Positions 1 to 8,431 of a stretch of 64,000 bases of DNA are shown here, in pieces. Made by a program: the position numbers and the translations under genes. This DNA is from JANPPS01 sp965246925. Lineage in GTDB: Bacteria > Pseudomonadota > Alphaproteobacteria > Acetobacterales > Acetobacteraceae. Under the pieces are notes generated by a model. It was not told the origin of the DNA, did no database searches, and saw only the letters and a list, made by a program, of their open reading frames with translations. The stretch's first letter is position 1; each line of letters begins with the position of its first letter. The DNA lies in contig OZ251994.1 in the NCBI GenBank assembly GCA_965246925.1, positions 3,968,001 through 4,032,000 of the forward strand. The letters are read 5' to 3'.

Positions 1-163
1 GCGGCGCGAAGCCGCGCGTGTCGTCTCCGGCACCGGGCTTCTCGATCTTGATGACGTCCGCGCCGAGGTCGCCCAGCATCTGCACGCAGGTGGGACCGGC
101 CAGCACGCGGGTGAGGTCGAACACGGTCAGGCCCTTGAGCGGTCCGGTCGCTTGATCGGTCAT
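1..163 (-). CDS. CaiB/BaiF (class III) CoA-transferase, N-terminal fragment
   Basis: The gene runs off the left edge, so only about 54 residues from the ATG at 161-163 are visible. The reading MTDQATGPLKGLTVFDLTRV followed by LAGPTCVQMLGDLGADVIKIEKPGAGDD is the standard opening of class III CoA-transferases, with the LAGP motif and the GADVIKIE strand that contributes to CoA binding. Family members move CoA between carboxylic acids in the cytoplasm. It is divergent from the aldehyde dehydrogenase at 248, and the pair could act in one carboxylate or aldehyde catabolic route. The catalytic Asp and the substrate-defining part lie outside the window, so the substrate is unknown. Confidence 0.85.
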   Translation of the reverse strand, partial: MTDQATGPLKGLTVFDLTRVLAGPTCVQMLGDLGADVIKIEKPGAGDDTRGFAP

Positions 164-247
164 GAGATTGGAACCGCTCCTTACCCTTGTTCGGCGTGCG
201 CTCAGGGTCCATTAATGGGGCTCAACCGCCACCACAAGGCAGGACCG

Positions 248-1759
248 ATGCTCGACAGCCCGCACACGACCCCGGCCGCGCCCACGCTGGACCAGCAGGC
301 ACTGGCGACCGCGCTGTCCGGCAAGCACTTTATCGGCGGCCGTTTCGTGCCGGCCCGGTCGGGCAAGAGCTTTGCTATCGTGAACCCGGCCACCGGGCTC
401 GAAGTCGCGCGCGCGGCCGAGGGCGATGCGGATGACGTGAACGCCGCCGTGGCGGACGCCAAGCACGCGCAGCTCGCCTGGGCCAAGATGGCGTCCCGCA
501 AGCGCGGCGCCCTGGTCGGCCAGTGCGCCGCCATCATCAAGGAGCACGTGGAGGAGCTGGGCCGCCTCATCGCGCTCGAAACCGGCAAGGCGCTCCGCAC
601 CGAAAGCCGGGTCGAGGCCAACACGGTGGCCGACATCCTGGAGTTCTATGCGGGCCTGGGCGGCGAGTTGAAGGGTGAGACGGTGCCGTTCGCGCCCGGC
701 GTGCTGAGCGTCACCGTGCGGGAGCCGCTGGGCGTGGTGGGCGCCATCATTCCCTGGAACGTGCCGATGCTGCTGATGGCGCTGAAGATCGCCCCGGCGC
801 TGGTAGCGGGCAACACGGTGGTGGTGAAATCGGCCGAGGAGGCGCCGCTCGCGGTGCTGCGCATCTGCGAGCTGATGAACCGCGTGCTGCCGCCCGGGTG
901 TTTCAACATGCTATCGGGCTTCGGCCCGGAGTGCGGCGCGCCGCTGGTGGCGCATCCGGACGTGCGCAAGGTGACGTTCACCGGCAGCGTCGAGGTCGGC
1001 AAGATCGTGGCCCGCGGCGCGGCGGAGAAGCTCGTGCCGGTCACGCTCGAGCTGGGCGGCAAGAGCCCCATGATCATCTTCGGCGACTGTGACTTCGACA
1101 AGACCGTGATGGGCGCCGTCACCTCGATGCGCTTCACCCGGCAGGGTCAGAGCTGCACCGCCGCGTCCCGCATCTATGTGGAGCGCCCGCTGTTCCAGCG
1201 CTTCGTGGACGCGCTGGCCGCCAAGGTGGACGCCATGGTGATGGGCGACCCGCTGGACGAGAAGACCGATATCGGCACCATCATCAGCCAAGATCAGTTC
1301 AAGAAGGTGCAGGGCTTCATCGAGGAGGGCCTGGCGACCCAGGGCGCCACCGGACGCGCCGCCAGCGCCATGCCGTCCGACCCCGCGCTCGCTCGCGGCC
1401 TGTTCATCAGGCCGTATATCTTCAGCAACCTGCCAAACGACAGCCGACTGGTGCAGGAGGAGATCTTCGGCCCCGTCACCTGCGTCTTCCCGTTCGATAA
1501 CGTGGAGACGGTGCTGGCGCAGGCGAACGGCACGGAGTTCGGCCTCGCGGCGTCGCTCTGGACCAATAACCTGAAGATCGGCCTGGACCTCGCGCACCGG
1601 CTCGAGGCGGGGCTGGTGCAGATCAACCAGAACCTGGTGGTGCAGGCCAACCTCAGCTATGGCGGCGTCAAGAGCAGCGGGCTGGGCAAGGAGGCGAGCC
1701 TGGAATCCATGCTCGAGCACTTCACGCATAAAAAAACCATCATGGTCAATTACGGCTGA
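248..1759 (+). CDS. NAD(P)-dependent aldehyde dehydrogenase
   Basis: This 503-residue protein is a full-length aldehyde dehydrogenase, a cytoplasmic enzyme that oxidises an aldehyde to its acid. The catalytic Cys303 lies in GQSCTAASR and the general base Glu268 in LELGGKSP. IPWNVPMLL and FTGSVEVGK are the expected cofactor-fold motifs, and EEIFGPV lies near the C-terminus. I chose the ATG at 248 because it follows AAGGCAGG at good spacing and removes a 32-residue extension that overlaps the divergent CoA-transferase start. The next gene begins 5 bases after the stop. The substrate cannot be read from the sequence; betaine-aldehyde or aryl/alkyl aldehydes are all possible. Confidence 0.93.
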   Translation: MLDSPHTTPAAPTLDQQALATALSGKHFIGGRFVPARSGKSFAIVNPATGLEVARAAEGDADDVNAAVADAKHAQLAWAKMASRKRGALVGQCAAIIKEHVEELGRLIALETGKALRTESRVEANTVADILEFYAGLGGELKGETVPFAPGVLSVTVREPLGVVGAIIPWNVPMLLMALKIAPALVAGNTVVVKSAEEAPLAVLRICELMNRVLPPGCFNMLSGFGPECGAPLVAHPDVRKVTFTGSVEVGKIVARGAAEKLVPVTLELGGKSPMIIFGDCDFDKTVMGAVTSMRFTRQGQSCTAASRIYVERPLFQRFVDALAAKVDAMVMGDPLDEKTDIGTIISQDQFKKVQGFIEEGLATQGATGRAASAMPSDPALARGLFIRPYIFSNLPNDSRLVQEEIFGPVTCVFPFDNVETVLAQANGTEFGLAASLWTNNLKIGLDLAHRLEAGLVQINQNLVVQANLSYGGVKSSGLGKEASLESMLEHFTHKKTIMVNYG

Positions 1760-1764
1760 CGCGC

Positions 1765-2733
1765 ATGCCCAAGACCGAGCACGGAATCCCGACTAGCCAG
1801 CAGCCGAAGCCGTCCGAGTACAGCTTCGACCTCGAGCATGTGCTGACCGCCGTGGTCGGCCTGCGCGCCACGGTGCCGGACGATGCGTTCACGGCGGAGA
1901 CGCTGGGGACGGAGCGGGCCGGCAGCGCCGTGCACATCCGCCCCGGCCTGTTCCTCACCATCGGCTATCTGATCACCGAGGCCGACAGCGTCTGGCTCAC
2001 GGCGTCGGACGGGCGGACCATGGCCGGACACGCGCTCGCGTATGACCAAGAGAGCGGCTTCGGCCTGGTGCAGTCGCTAGGCCGGCTGGACGTGCCGGTG
2101 ATGGAGATGGGTGACAGCGCCAAGGCGCGCGTGGGGGAGCCTGTGATCTTCGCCGCCGCCGGGGGCCGCCGCCATTGCGTGGCGGCCAAGGTGACGGGCC
2201 GGCAGGAGTTCCCGGGCTATTGGGAGTACCTGCTGGATGACGCGATCTTCACCGCACCCTCGCACCCGTTCTGGGGCGGTGGCGCCCTGATCGGCAAGGA
2301 CGGCAAGCTGCTGGGCATCGGGTCGCTGGTGCTACAACAGGGGGACGGCTCGAAGCGGCAGGACATGAACATGGTTGTCCCGGTCGAGCTGTTGCCGCCC
2401 ATCCTGGACGACCTCTTGAACTATGGCCGGGTCAACCGCCCGCCGCGCCCGTGGCTCGGCATCTATGCAATGGAGGATGACGAGACGCTGGTAGTGGGCG
2501 GCCTGGCGGATAACGGCCCGGCGGACAAGGCCGGCATGCGCACCGGGGACCGGATCCTGGCGGTGAATGGCAACGAAGTCCCGGACCTTGCCGGATTGTG
2601 GCGCGCGGTCTGGGCGTCAGGCCCGGCGGGTGCGGCGGTTCAGGTCAGCCTCGGCCGCGGCGGGCGCACAGCGGCGGTGACCGTCACCTCGATCGACCGC
2701 GCCAGCATCCTCAAAGCACCGCGGTTTCATTGA
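1765..2733 (+). CDS. HtrA-like protein with degenerate trypsin fold and C-terminal PDZ domain
   Basis: This 322-residue protein has the HtrA/DegP layout: a trypsin-like domain at about residues 25-215 and a PDZ domain at about 228-320 (RPWLGIY, then NGPADKAGMRTGDRILAVNG). All three catalytic positions look replaced. The TNxHV box reads TIGYL (Tyr68 for His), the DLAVL box reads GFGLV (Gly98 for Asp), and GNSGGPL reads FWGGGAL (Gly171 for Ser). No signal peptide or transmembrane segment is visible, so it probably stays in the cytoplasm. It follows the aldehyde dehydrogenase after 5 bases and is likely co-transcribed with it. A non-proteolytic scaffold or chaperone role is an inference. Confidence 0.75.
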   Translation: MPKTEHGIPTSQQPKPSEYSFDLEHVLTAVVGLRATVPDDAFTAETLGTERAGSAVHIRPGLFLTIGYLITEADSVWLTASDGRTMAGHALAYDQESGFGLVQSLGRLDVPVMEMGDSAKARVGEPVIFAAAGGRRHCVAAKVTGRQEFPGYWEYLLDDAIFTAPSHPFWGGGALIGKDGKLLGIGSLVLQQGDGSKRQDMNMVVPVELLPPILDDLLNYGRVNRPPRPWLGIYAMEDDETLVVGGLADNGPADKAGMRTGDRILAVNGNEVPDLAGLWRAVWASGPAGAAVQVSLGRGGRTAAVTVTSIDRASILKAPRFH

Positions 2734-2736
2734 CCG

Positions 2737-2811
2737 TCGGGCGGATAAGCCCTTGCGTCATCCGCCGTCGCGCCAACCGTCTGGTGGATGGCGCAAGGAC
2801 TTATTCGCCCC
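2737..2811. repeat. Palindromic intergenic repeat (REP/BIME-like)
   Basis: Two arms of about 25 bases, near 2738-2762 and 2786-2810, form an imperfect inverted repeat built around GGCGGATAAGCCCTTGCG and its complement. The element fills the gap between the PDZ protein and the penicillin acylase. It covers an alternative ATG of the acylase at 2788, which argues for the downstream start at 2815. It resembles the short mobile palindromes common between genes in GC-rich proteobacteria and could also work as an attenuator. Confidence 0.6.
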
Positions 2812-2814
2812 ACG

Positions 2815-5082
2815 ATGGCTAGGGTTCGGCGAAAACCGGCTGGATCGATCAGCCGCATCCTGCGCTGGCTAGCCGGCGGCACCCTGATCCTGATCCTGGT
2901 CGCCGCGGGCGCCGGGGCGGGCCTGATCTGGTGGTCGTTTCCCGCCGCGCAGCAGCGGGTGCAGGTCGCCGGCATGGCCGCGCCGGCCAGCATCGGCTAC
3001 GACACGGACGGCATACCGCTGATCCGCGCCGGGTCGGAGCTGGACGCCGCGGCCGCCCTCGGCTTCGCCCACGCGCGGGACCGCATGTTCCAGATGGAGC
3101 TGACGCGCCGCGCTACCACCGGACGCCTGTCCGAGCTCGCCGGCGCCAGCACCGTGCCGTTCGACCGGTCCATGCGCATGCTGGGGCTGCAGCGCCGTGC
3201 CACGGCGGATTTGCCGGAATTACAGCCGGAAACGCGGGACGTGCTGGACGCCTACGCGCGCGGCGTGAACGCCTGGATCGCGGCACGCGGCCGGTTCGCG
3301 GCGCCGGAGCTGATCCCGTTCGGCAAGCCCGCACCCTGGACCGCGACCGACAGCCTGCTATGGGGCAAGAGCATGTCCTTATACCTGGCCGGGTCCTGGC
3401 GCCTGAAACTGGCGCAGGCCGCGCTGAAGCCGGACGAGCACTACTGGCCGCCGCAGGACCATCCGGCCCGGCCCGACGCGGCGCTGCCGTCGCACTGGGC
3501 CGGGCTGGTTCCCAGTTTCCCGGCCCCGTTCACCCAGCCCGCCCAGGCCAGCAACGAATGGGCGGTGGACGCCACGCATAGTGCCACCGGCGGCCCGCTG
3601 CTGGCCGGGGACCCGCATTTGGGGTTCAGCATGCCGGGTCTGTGGTACTTGGTCCGGATCGAGACGCCGCAGGGCGTGCGCGCCGGCGCCACCGCGCCCG
3701 GCGTGCCCTTCGTCGTGCTGGGCCGCAACAGCGAGACCGCATGGACCTTCACCACCACCGGCGCCGACACGCAGGACGTGTTCATCGAGACGGTGCTGCC
3801 GGACGGGCGCTACCAAACTCCGGACGGCCCCGCCGCCTTCGACACGCATGAGGAGGTGATCCACGTCCGCGGCGCCCCGGACGAGCACCTGACGGTCCGC
3901 GAGACCCGGCACGGCCCGGTGCTGAGCGACCTTGAACCCGTCGGTCCCGTCATGGCCATCAGCATGGCCGCCCTAGCCCCGCACGACACCGGCGCGGACG
4001 GGCTTCGCGCGCTCAGCCGGGCGCGGACGGTCGAAGACATTGGTGAGGCCGCAGCGCTGATCACCAGCCCGGTGCAGAACCTGCTGGGCGCCGACCGCCG
4101 CACCATCGGCCAGTTCACCACGGGACGCATCCCGCTCCGCCGCGAGGGCGACGGCAGCCGCCCCGTGCCCGGCGACGACGGCCTGCATGACTGGACCGGC
4201 TTCGCCGCCGGCTCGCAACTGCCGCATGTGGTGGCGCCAGACAGCGGACGCATCGCCAACGCCAACGAGCGGGTGGCACCGCCAGATTTTCCGGTATTCC
4301 TGGGCGGTAACTGGTTTGGGGACTGGCGGGCGCAGCGCATCCGCACATTATTGGCCGCCACCCCGCGGCATGATCTGGACAGCTTCGCCGCCATGCAGCT
4401 GGACGACATCAGCGCGTTCGCCCAGGCCGTGCTGCCCCGCCTCCGCCAGATCACGCCCGCGCCCGGCACCGCCGCCGCCTTGGCGCTGCTGGACGGCTGG
4501 GACGGCGGCATGGGGGCCGACCGGCCGCAGCCGCTGATCTTCAACGGCTGGATGCGGGCGTTCACCGCCGCCTATCTGGCGCAGCACCACATCCCGCCCG
4601 CCGTGGCAGGGGCCTGGCCGGACGTGGTGGCGCAGGCGGTCCAGCATGAGGAAATCCTACCGCTGCTATCCCAATCGCTGGCGGTGGCGCTCACGGAACT
4701 CGCGGCGCAGCAGGGTCCGGACCCGGCCGCCTGGCGCTGGGGCGTGGCGCACCGGGCGGTGTTCCAGCACCCGCTGCTGGGCCGCGTGCCCGTCATCGGC
4801 CGGCTGTTCACCTGGTCCATCGCCCAGCCCGGCGACGAGACGACGCTGAACCGCGGCGGCTCCCGCCCGCCGGGCTGGATCAGCGCGCACGGGGCCGGGT
4901 TCCGCGGCGTCTATGACCTGGCCGACCTGGACCGCAGCCGGTTCGCCATGACGCCGGGTCAATCCGGGCATCCGTTCCGCGTCCTGGCCGCTAGCCTGAT
5001 GCAACGGTGGCGGGACGGCACCACCTTGACCCTGGGGCCGCGCAGCGGGCAGCCGGCCGAGATCGTGGAGCTGAGGCCATGA
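2815..5082 (+). CDS. Penicillin acylase family protein (N-terminal-nucleophile amidohydrolase)
   Basis: The product is about 755 residues with an N-terminal hydrophobic segment (WLAGGTLILILVAAGAGAG) that acts as a signal anchor or signal peptide, so it works in the periplasm. Family members cut themselves and use the newly exposed serine to hydrolyse amides such as acyl-homoserine lactones, beta-lactams or cyclic peptides. The nucleophile is the Ser of ASNEWAV (codon 3550-3552), matching the family G/A-SN-x-W box. GHARDRMFQ-like text (AHARDRMFQME) and the late NRGGS segment are also conserved. An in-frame ATG at 2788 lies inside a palindromic repeat, so 2815 was preferred. The stop overlaps the RDD gene start (ATGA). 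Confidence 0.88.
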   Translation: MARVRRKPAGSISRILRWLAGGTLILILVAAGAGAGLIWWSFPAAQQRVQVAGMAAPASIGYDTDGIPLIRAGSELDAAAALGFAHARDRMFQMELTRRATTGRLSELAGASTVPFDRSMRMLGLQRRATADLPELQPETRDVLDAYARGVNAWIAARGRFAAPELIPFGKPAPWTATDSLLWGKSMSLYLAGSWRLKLAQAALKPDEHYWPPQDHPARPDAALPSHWAGLVPSFPAPFTQPAQASNEWAVDATHSATGGPLLAGDPHLGFSMPGLWYLVRIETPQGVRAGATAPGVPFVVLGRNSETAWTFTTTGADTQDVFIETVLPDGRYQTPDGPAAFDTHEEVIHVRGAPDEHLTVRETRHGPVLSDLEPVGPVMAISMAALAPHDTGADGLRALSRARTVEDIGEAAALITSPVQNLLGADRRTIGQFTTGRIPLRREGDGSRPVPGDDGLHDWTGFAAGSQLPHVVAPDSGRIANANERVAPPDFPVFLGGNWFGDWRAQRIRTLLAATPRHDLDSFAAMQLDDISAFAQAVLPRLRQITPAPGTAAALALLDGWDGGMGADRPQPLIFNGWMRAFTAAYLAQHHIPPAVAGAWPDVVAQAVQHEEILPLLSQSLAVALTELAAQQGPDPAAWRWGVAHRAVFQHPLLGRVPVIGRLFTWSIAQPGDETTLNRGGSRPPGWISAHGAGFRGVYDLADLDRSRFAMTPGQSGHPFRVLAASLMQRWRDGTTLTLGPRSGQPAEIVELRP

Positions 5083-5561
5083 GTGACGTGCATGAAATGG
5101 CGGTGATCGGCGATGCGCTGACCCAGGGCGTGCTGTGGCGCCGCGTGGTGGCGTGGGTGATCGACGTGGTGCTGATCGGCATCATCGCCACCGTGCTGTG
5201 GACGCTGCTGGGCCTGTTCGGCGCGCTGACGCTGGGTCTGGCCTTTCCGCTTTTGGGCCTGTTGCCGGTTGCGCCGCTGGCCTACCACGCGCTGTTCATC
5301 GCGGGGGGGCGGACCGGGACGCCGGGTCAGCATGCGATGGACCTGTCGGTGCGGCGGGATTTGGACCTGGGCCCGCCCTCGTTGTTTCAGGCGGTGCTGT
5401 TCACGGCGGGGCTGTATATCACGTTGAGCCTCGGCGTGGTGTGGCTCGCCGCCGCGCTGTTCCTGTCGCACAAGCGGACGCTGCATGACGCGCTGTCGAG
5501 CCTCGTGGTGGTGCGCCGCCATCAATTGACCGGGGCGCCCGGTTTGGTAACCATGGTCTGA
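5079..5561 (+). CDS. RDD family membrane protein
   Basis: This is a 160-residue integral membrane protein. The family signature is visible as LWRRVVAWVIDVVLIG (R and D at the start of the first helix), and further hydrophobic segments lie at about residues 30-60 and 105-130. It ends in SHKRTLHDALSSLVVV, typical of RDD proteins. The start overlaps the acylase stop (ATGA at 5079-5082) and its stop overlaps the bpt start, so the three genes are translationally coupled. RDD proteins have been linked to ion transport or assembly of membrane proteins, but no specific role can be given here. Confidence 0.88.
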   Translation: MSDVHEMAVIGDALTQGVLWRRVVAWVIDVVLIGIIATVLWTLLGLFGALTLGLAFPLLGLLPVAPLAYHALFIAGGRTGTPGQHAMDLSVRRDLDLGPPSLFQAVLFTAGLYITLSLGVVWLAAALFLSHKRTLHDALSSLVVVRRHQLTGAPGLVTMV

Positions 5562-6337
5562 TGAGCTACAAGCCGCCGCGCCGCCCGCAATTCTTCTACA
5601 CCACCGCCCCGCTCCCCTGCCCCTACATCGCGGGCCGGACGGAGCGGAAGGTGGTGACGGAGATCACCGGCCCGGAATCGGAGACGCTGCATGATCGGCT
5701 GAGCCGTGCCGGATTCCGGCGCAGCCACAACATCGCCTATGCCCCGGTCTGCCCGTCCTGCCAGGCCTGCGTGCCGATCCGCATCCCGGTGGCGACGTTC
5801 CAGCCGGAACGCACGCTGCGCCGTATCGCCCGCGCCAACGCCATGATCGAGACGCACGACGTTCCCGCCCGAGCCACCGCCGAGCAGTTCCAGCTGTTCC
5901 AGCGCTATCAGCAGAGCCGCCATAGCGACGGCGACATGGCCACCATGAGCTTCTACGACTTCCGCGCCATGGTGGAGGACACGCCGATCGAGACGCTGAT
6001 CACCGAGTTCCGCGACGCATCAGGCCGATTGGTCGGCGGCTGCCTCACGGACCGGCTCGGTGACGGCTTCTCCGCCGTGTACAGCTTCTTCGCCCCGGAA
6101 TACGAGCGGCAATCGCTCGGCACTTGGGCGATCTTGTGGCTGATCGAACGGGCACGCCGCGAGGGCCTGCCCTACGTGTATCTGGGCTACTGGGTCGCCG
6201 AAAGCCGCAAGATGGCCTACAAAGCGCGGTTCCGCCCGTGCGAAATCCTCGTCGGCGGCATCTGGCGCATGCTGACGGACGCCGAAGTGCAGCGTGAGGG
6301 CGTGAACCCGGTGCTGGTGCCGGAGACGGCGGGGTAA
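5561..6337 (+). CDS. bpt: Aspartate/glutamate leucyltransferase (Bpt; arginyltransferase family)
   Basis: The 258-residue product matches the bacterial Bpt/ATE1-like family, which transfers leucine from Leu-tRNA to N-terminal Asp or Glu and so marks proteins for ClpS/ClpAP degradation. Recognisable segments are FYTTAPLPCPYIAGRTE at the N-terminus, CPSCQACVPIRIPV, the SRHSDGDM block and the C-terminal YVYLGYWVAESRKMAYK. The length is usual for the family. Translation is coupled to the RDD gene (TGATG). A GC-rich hairpin 29 bases past the stop may end the operon. The enzyme is cytosolic. Confidence 0.93.
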   Translation: MSYKPPRRPQFFYTTAPLPCPYIAGRTERKVVTEITGPESETLHDRLSRAGFRRSHNIAYAPVCPSCQACVPIRIPVATFQPERTLRRIARANAMIETHDVPARATAEQFQLFQRYQQSRHSDGDMATMSFYDFRAMVEDTPIETLITEFRDASGRLVGGCLTDRLGDGFSAVYSFFAPEYERQSLGTWAILWLIERARREGLPYVYLGYWVAESRKMAYKARFRPCEILVGGIWRMLTDAEVQREGVNPVLVPETAG

Positions 6338-6365
6338 GCGCCCGATCGCACAGTCTATTCAGCGC

Positions 6366-6385
6366 AGGCCGGCTGTGCCCGGCCT
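6366..6385 (+). terminator. Stem-loop downstream of bpt
   Basis: AGGCCGG (6366-6372) pairs perfectly with CCGGCCT (6379-6385) around a six-base loop, 29 bases after the bpt stop. There is no strong T-run, only ATTCGCTT, so it is an imperfect intrinsic terminator. Confidence 0.45.
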
Positions 6386-6412
6386 ATTCGCTTCCCTACT
6401 TCTTTATCGTCC

Positions 6413-6936
6413 ATGCACCCTGGCCAGCCGCCTGCAGGGTGGTCTATCTGCCGGGTTTCGGATCTCGGCGAAAGCTCGGTCACCCTCGCCATGGCCCGCG
6501 CCATCACCGCCGTCGCCGGGGCGATCGCCGCGAAGGGCCAGCATGACCTAGGCGCCCTCTGGGACGGGATCGTGCTCAACTCCGCCCAGTGGTGGCAGCG
6601 CATGAGCCCCAAGGCCTATGCGCCCTATCCTGGTTCCCGGCGCTGCTGTGGATGACGCTGCACCTGCGGCGGGGTGAGCGGCCCGGCTTCATTCGCTGCA
6701 TCAGCGAAGGCCTCGTGCGCTTCACCATGCAGGAATTGATGATCAGCGACCCGGCCGAGAACCGGGATGCCATCATGGACAAGACCATCAAGTTCGGCAT
6801 CTACCCCATGCAAAACGGCCCCGTCATCGCCGACGGCGCCACCGTCGGCCAGTCCGAATCAGAGCGCATCACCATCCACCATGGCACCGAGCCCGGCTTC
6901 GGCGACGTGATCTTCTTGAAGGCGTCGATCGGCTAA
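6413..6936 (+). pseudogene. Broken DUF4261-like gene (5' truncated, one frameshift)
   Basis: Two overlapping frames together read like the C-terminal two thirds of a DUF4261 protein. The first (from 6413) gives VTLAMARAITAVAGAIAAKG then WWQRMSPKAYAPYP. A frame change near 6629 continues with WFPALLWMTLHLRRGERPG and ends NGPVIADGATVGQSESERI, ITIHHGTEPGFGDVIFL. The NGPV...DG.TVG...ERI block is the family hallmark. No plausible 5' part is visible before 6413, so the gene is truncated as well as frameshifted. The function of the family is unknown. A sequencing error could explain the frameshift but not the missing N-terminus. Confidence 0.55.
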
Positions 6937-6960
6937 CCTGTGTCATCATCTTGTGGCTGG

Positions 6961-7962
6961 TCAAAACCGCGCCGATAAGGCCAGCGATCCGAAGTTGAAC
7001 AACCCGCTTCGCTGCCGGCTAAAGGACGGGGTTTGAAAGACCTGCGTGTAGGTCACGCGGACGCCATACAGCATCACCGCCGCGCCACCCTGGATTTCGC
7101 CGAGCAAGATACGCTTGTTCACCCTCGGCGTGTTCTGGCGCCAGGTGCTGCCATCTAGAAATATGTCGCGGCCCACGATCTGAGCGTCGGCGCCGGCGAA
7201 CACGTACCAGGCGAAGGGCTGGGTTGGCGTGTATGCGTCCCCGCCCGATAGTCCCGGTTGAATACGTGCTGCCCCGAAATCACTGCCAAGTCCCTGGCCC
7301 AGCCGGAAGCTGATCCCGGCCTGCCCGTAATCCCGCACCGTGCCGAGCCCCGCGGTGAGGGCCGGCAAGGCATCCACCTCGAGCCCGGCGAACTGCGTGA
7401 TCGGGAGGCGGTATGTCTGCTGCGCCATGATCTGGAACGCCGGCTCGTCCTGGATCTGACGGCTCCAGCCGAGATTTGGCCCGTCGCCGATGATGGAATG
7501 GAACCCGTTTTGCACCTGCCGCCCGAGCGCGGACGGGCCGACGACGCCCAACGAGACACCAAGGATGCTCCGGGTGATGTCGGTATCGTGGAGCAGTGCC
7601 GCATCCGCATGCAGCCAGGCGGCGTAGGGCCGGTCCGCCGGGTCGGGCCGGCGTGTCTGAGTATTGCGCGGGGTGAAGATGGACTGGCCCAGATCGATCG
7701 AAATCCGCTGCACACCGTCTCCCCAAACATTTCGTCCAAATTCGCTGAGGAAGGCCGGAATCGCCCCGGTTCCCGAAGTATAACTGAGCCTCTGCCCCGC
7801 CGTGTAATAGGCGTCCGACGTACCACGATAGGTAGAGACTGCGTCGTTCTCGATTTGCAGCGTGATGATACTGGCTGGATCGGCCGGCGGCGCCGCATCA
7901 GCAGGGATCAGCGCTGAGACGCCAGCCCAAACCACAAACGCTACTTTCAACCGTCCCATCAT
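6961..7962 (-). CDS. lpxR: LpxR-like lipid A 3'-O-deacylase (outer-membrane beta-barrel)
   Basis: This 333-residue outer-membrane protein belongs to the DUF2219/LpxR family, calcium-dependent enzymes that remove the 3'-acyloxyacyl group from lipid A. The N-terminus (MMGRLKVAFVVWAGVSALI, then PADAAPP) is a signal peptide. The active-site Asn-Asp pair is in QIENDA, followed by YYTAGQRLSY. The predicted catalytic His is in QNGFHSIIGDGPNLGW. The last residue is Phe (LALSARF), as usual for a barrel. I chose the start at 7962 because AAGGAA lies upstream on the minus strand; a start at 8010 would add 16 non-signal residues. It is convergent with the DUF4261 remnant. Loss of the 3' chain would lower host recognition and alter membrane charge or packing. 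Confidence 0.82.
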   Translation of the reverse strand: MMGRLKVAFVVWAGVSALIPADAAPPADPASIITLQIENDAVSTYRGTSDAYYTAGQRLSYTSGTGAIPAFLSEFGRNVWGDGVQRISIDLGQSIFTPRNTQTRRPDPADRPYAAWLHADAALLHDTDITRSILGVSLGVVGPSALGRQVQNGFHSIIGDGPNLGWSRQIQDEPAFQIMAQQTYRLPITQFAGLEVDALPALTAGLGTVRDYGQAGISFRLGQGLGSDFGAARIQPGLSGGDAYTPTQPFAWYVFAGADAQIVGRDIFLDGSTWRQNTPRVNKRILLGEIQGGAAVMLYGVRVTYTQVFQTPSFSRQRSGLFNFGSLALSARF

Positions 7963-8064
7963 TCGATCCCGTTCCTTCGCGCACAACGCCTTACTGTGTC
8001 CCTGGCCCAAGCGGAAGCCTAGTCCCTTGCTTGAGTGTTCCCCTTGCGTATAGTCGCGGCGCCC

Positions 8065-8154
8065 GGATGGGTGGCCGAGCGGTTTAAGGCAGCGGTCTTG
8101 AAAACCGCCGTAGGTGCAAGCCTACCGTGGGTTCGAATCCCACCCCATCCGCCA
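8065..8154 (+). tRNA. tRNA-Ser (anticodon UGA)
   Basis: The acceptor stem GGATGGG (8065-8071) pairs with CCCATCC (8144-8150), followed by G and an encoded CCA. The anticodon arm is GCGGT-CTTGAAA-ACCGC with anticodon TGA, which reads UCA serine codons. The long variable arm (GTAGGTGCAAGCCTAC) is typical of class II tRNA-Ser. The T arm contains GTTCGAATC. Confidence 0.97.
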
Positions 8155-8431
8155 CCACCTTGCTTTGCACCACTTCACGCGCGCGGGCAGCTTCATTTTA
8201 CAGCTCTGGCTCGCATTTTGAGAAGCGGTTGTTGACAGATTGGTTGCAGTGCAGCATGCTCGGTTTGCTGATCTGCGGCCAAATCCAGAGATAGTTAATA
8301 CACTGTTAAGAAATGATCGAAACTCGACGCATACGATTGCTTATACCTGCCGTAACAGGATAGGTCTTCATTAGTTCTTAACCTATCTCTGTGAGAATAG
8401 GGCCGGTTCACCGCTATCGTGGGGTCCATCA
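8155..8431 (+). promoter_or_regulatory. AT-richer leader region before the exopolysaccharide cluster
   Basis: This 277-base gap between tRNA-Ser and the first polysaccharide gene has no credible gene. It is markedly AT-richer than its surroundings, especially 8290-8400. A TTGACA at 8232-8237 is followed 17 bases later by CATGCT (8255-8260), a possible sigma-70 promoter with a weak -10. The remaining leader of about 170 bases could hold regulator sites. No clear terminator or riboswitch was recognised. Confidence 0.35.

Noticed and set aside
8035..8235. 66-residue open frame across tRNA-Ser
   Set aside because: It is the familiar chance translation of a tRNA-Ser gene (GWVAERFKAAVLKTAV, WVRIPP) and has no coding evidence.
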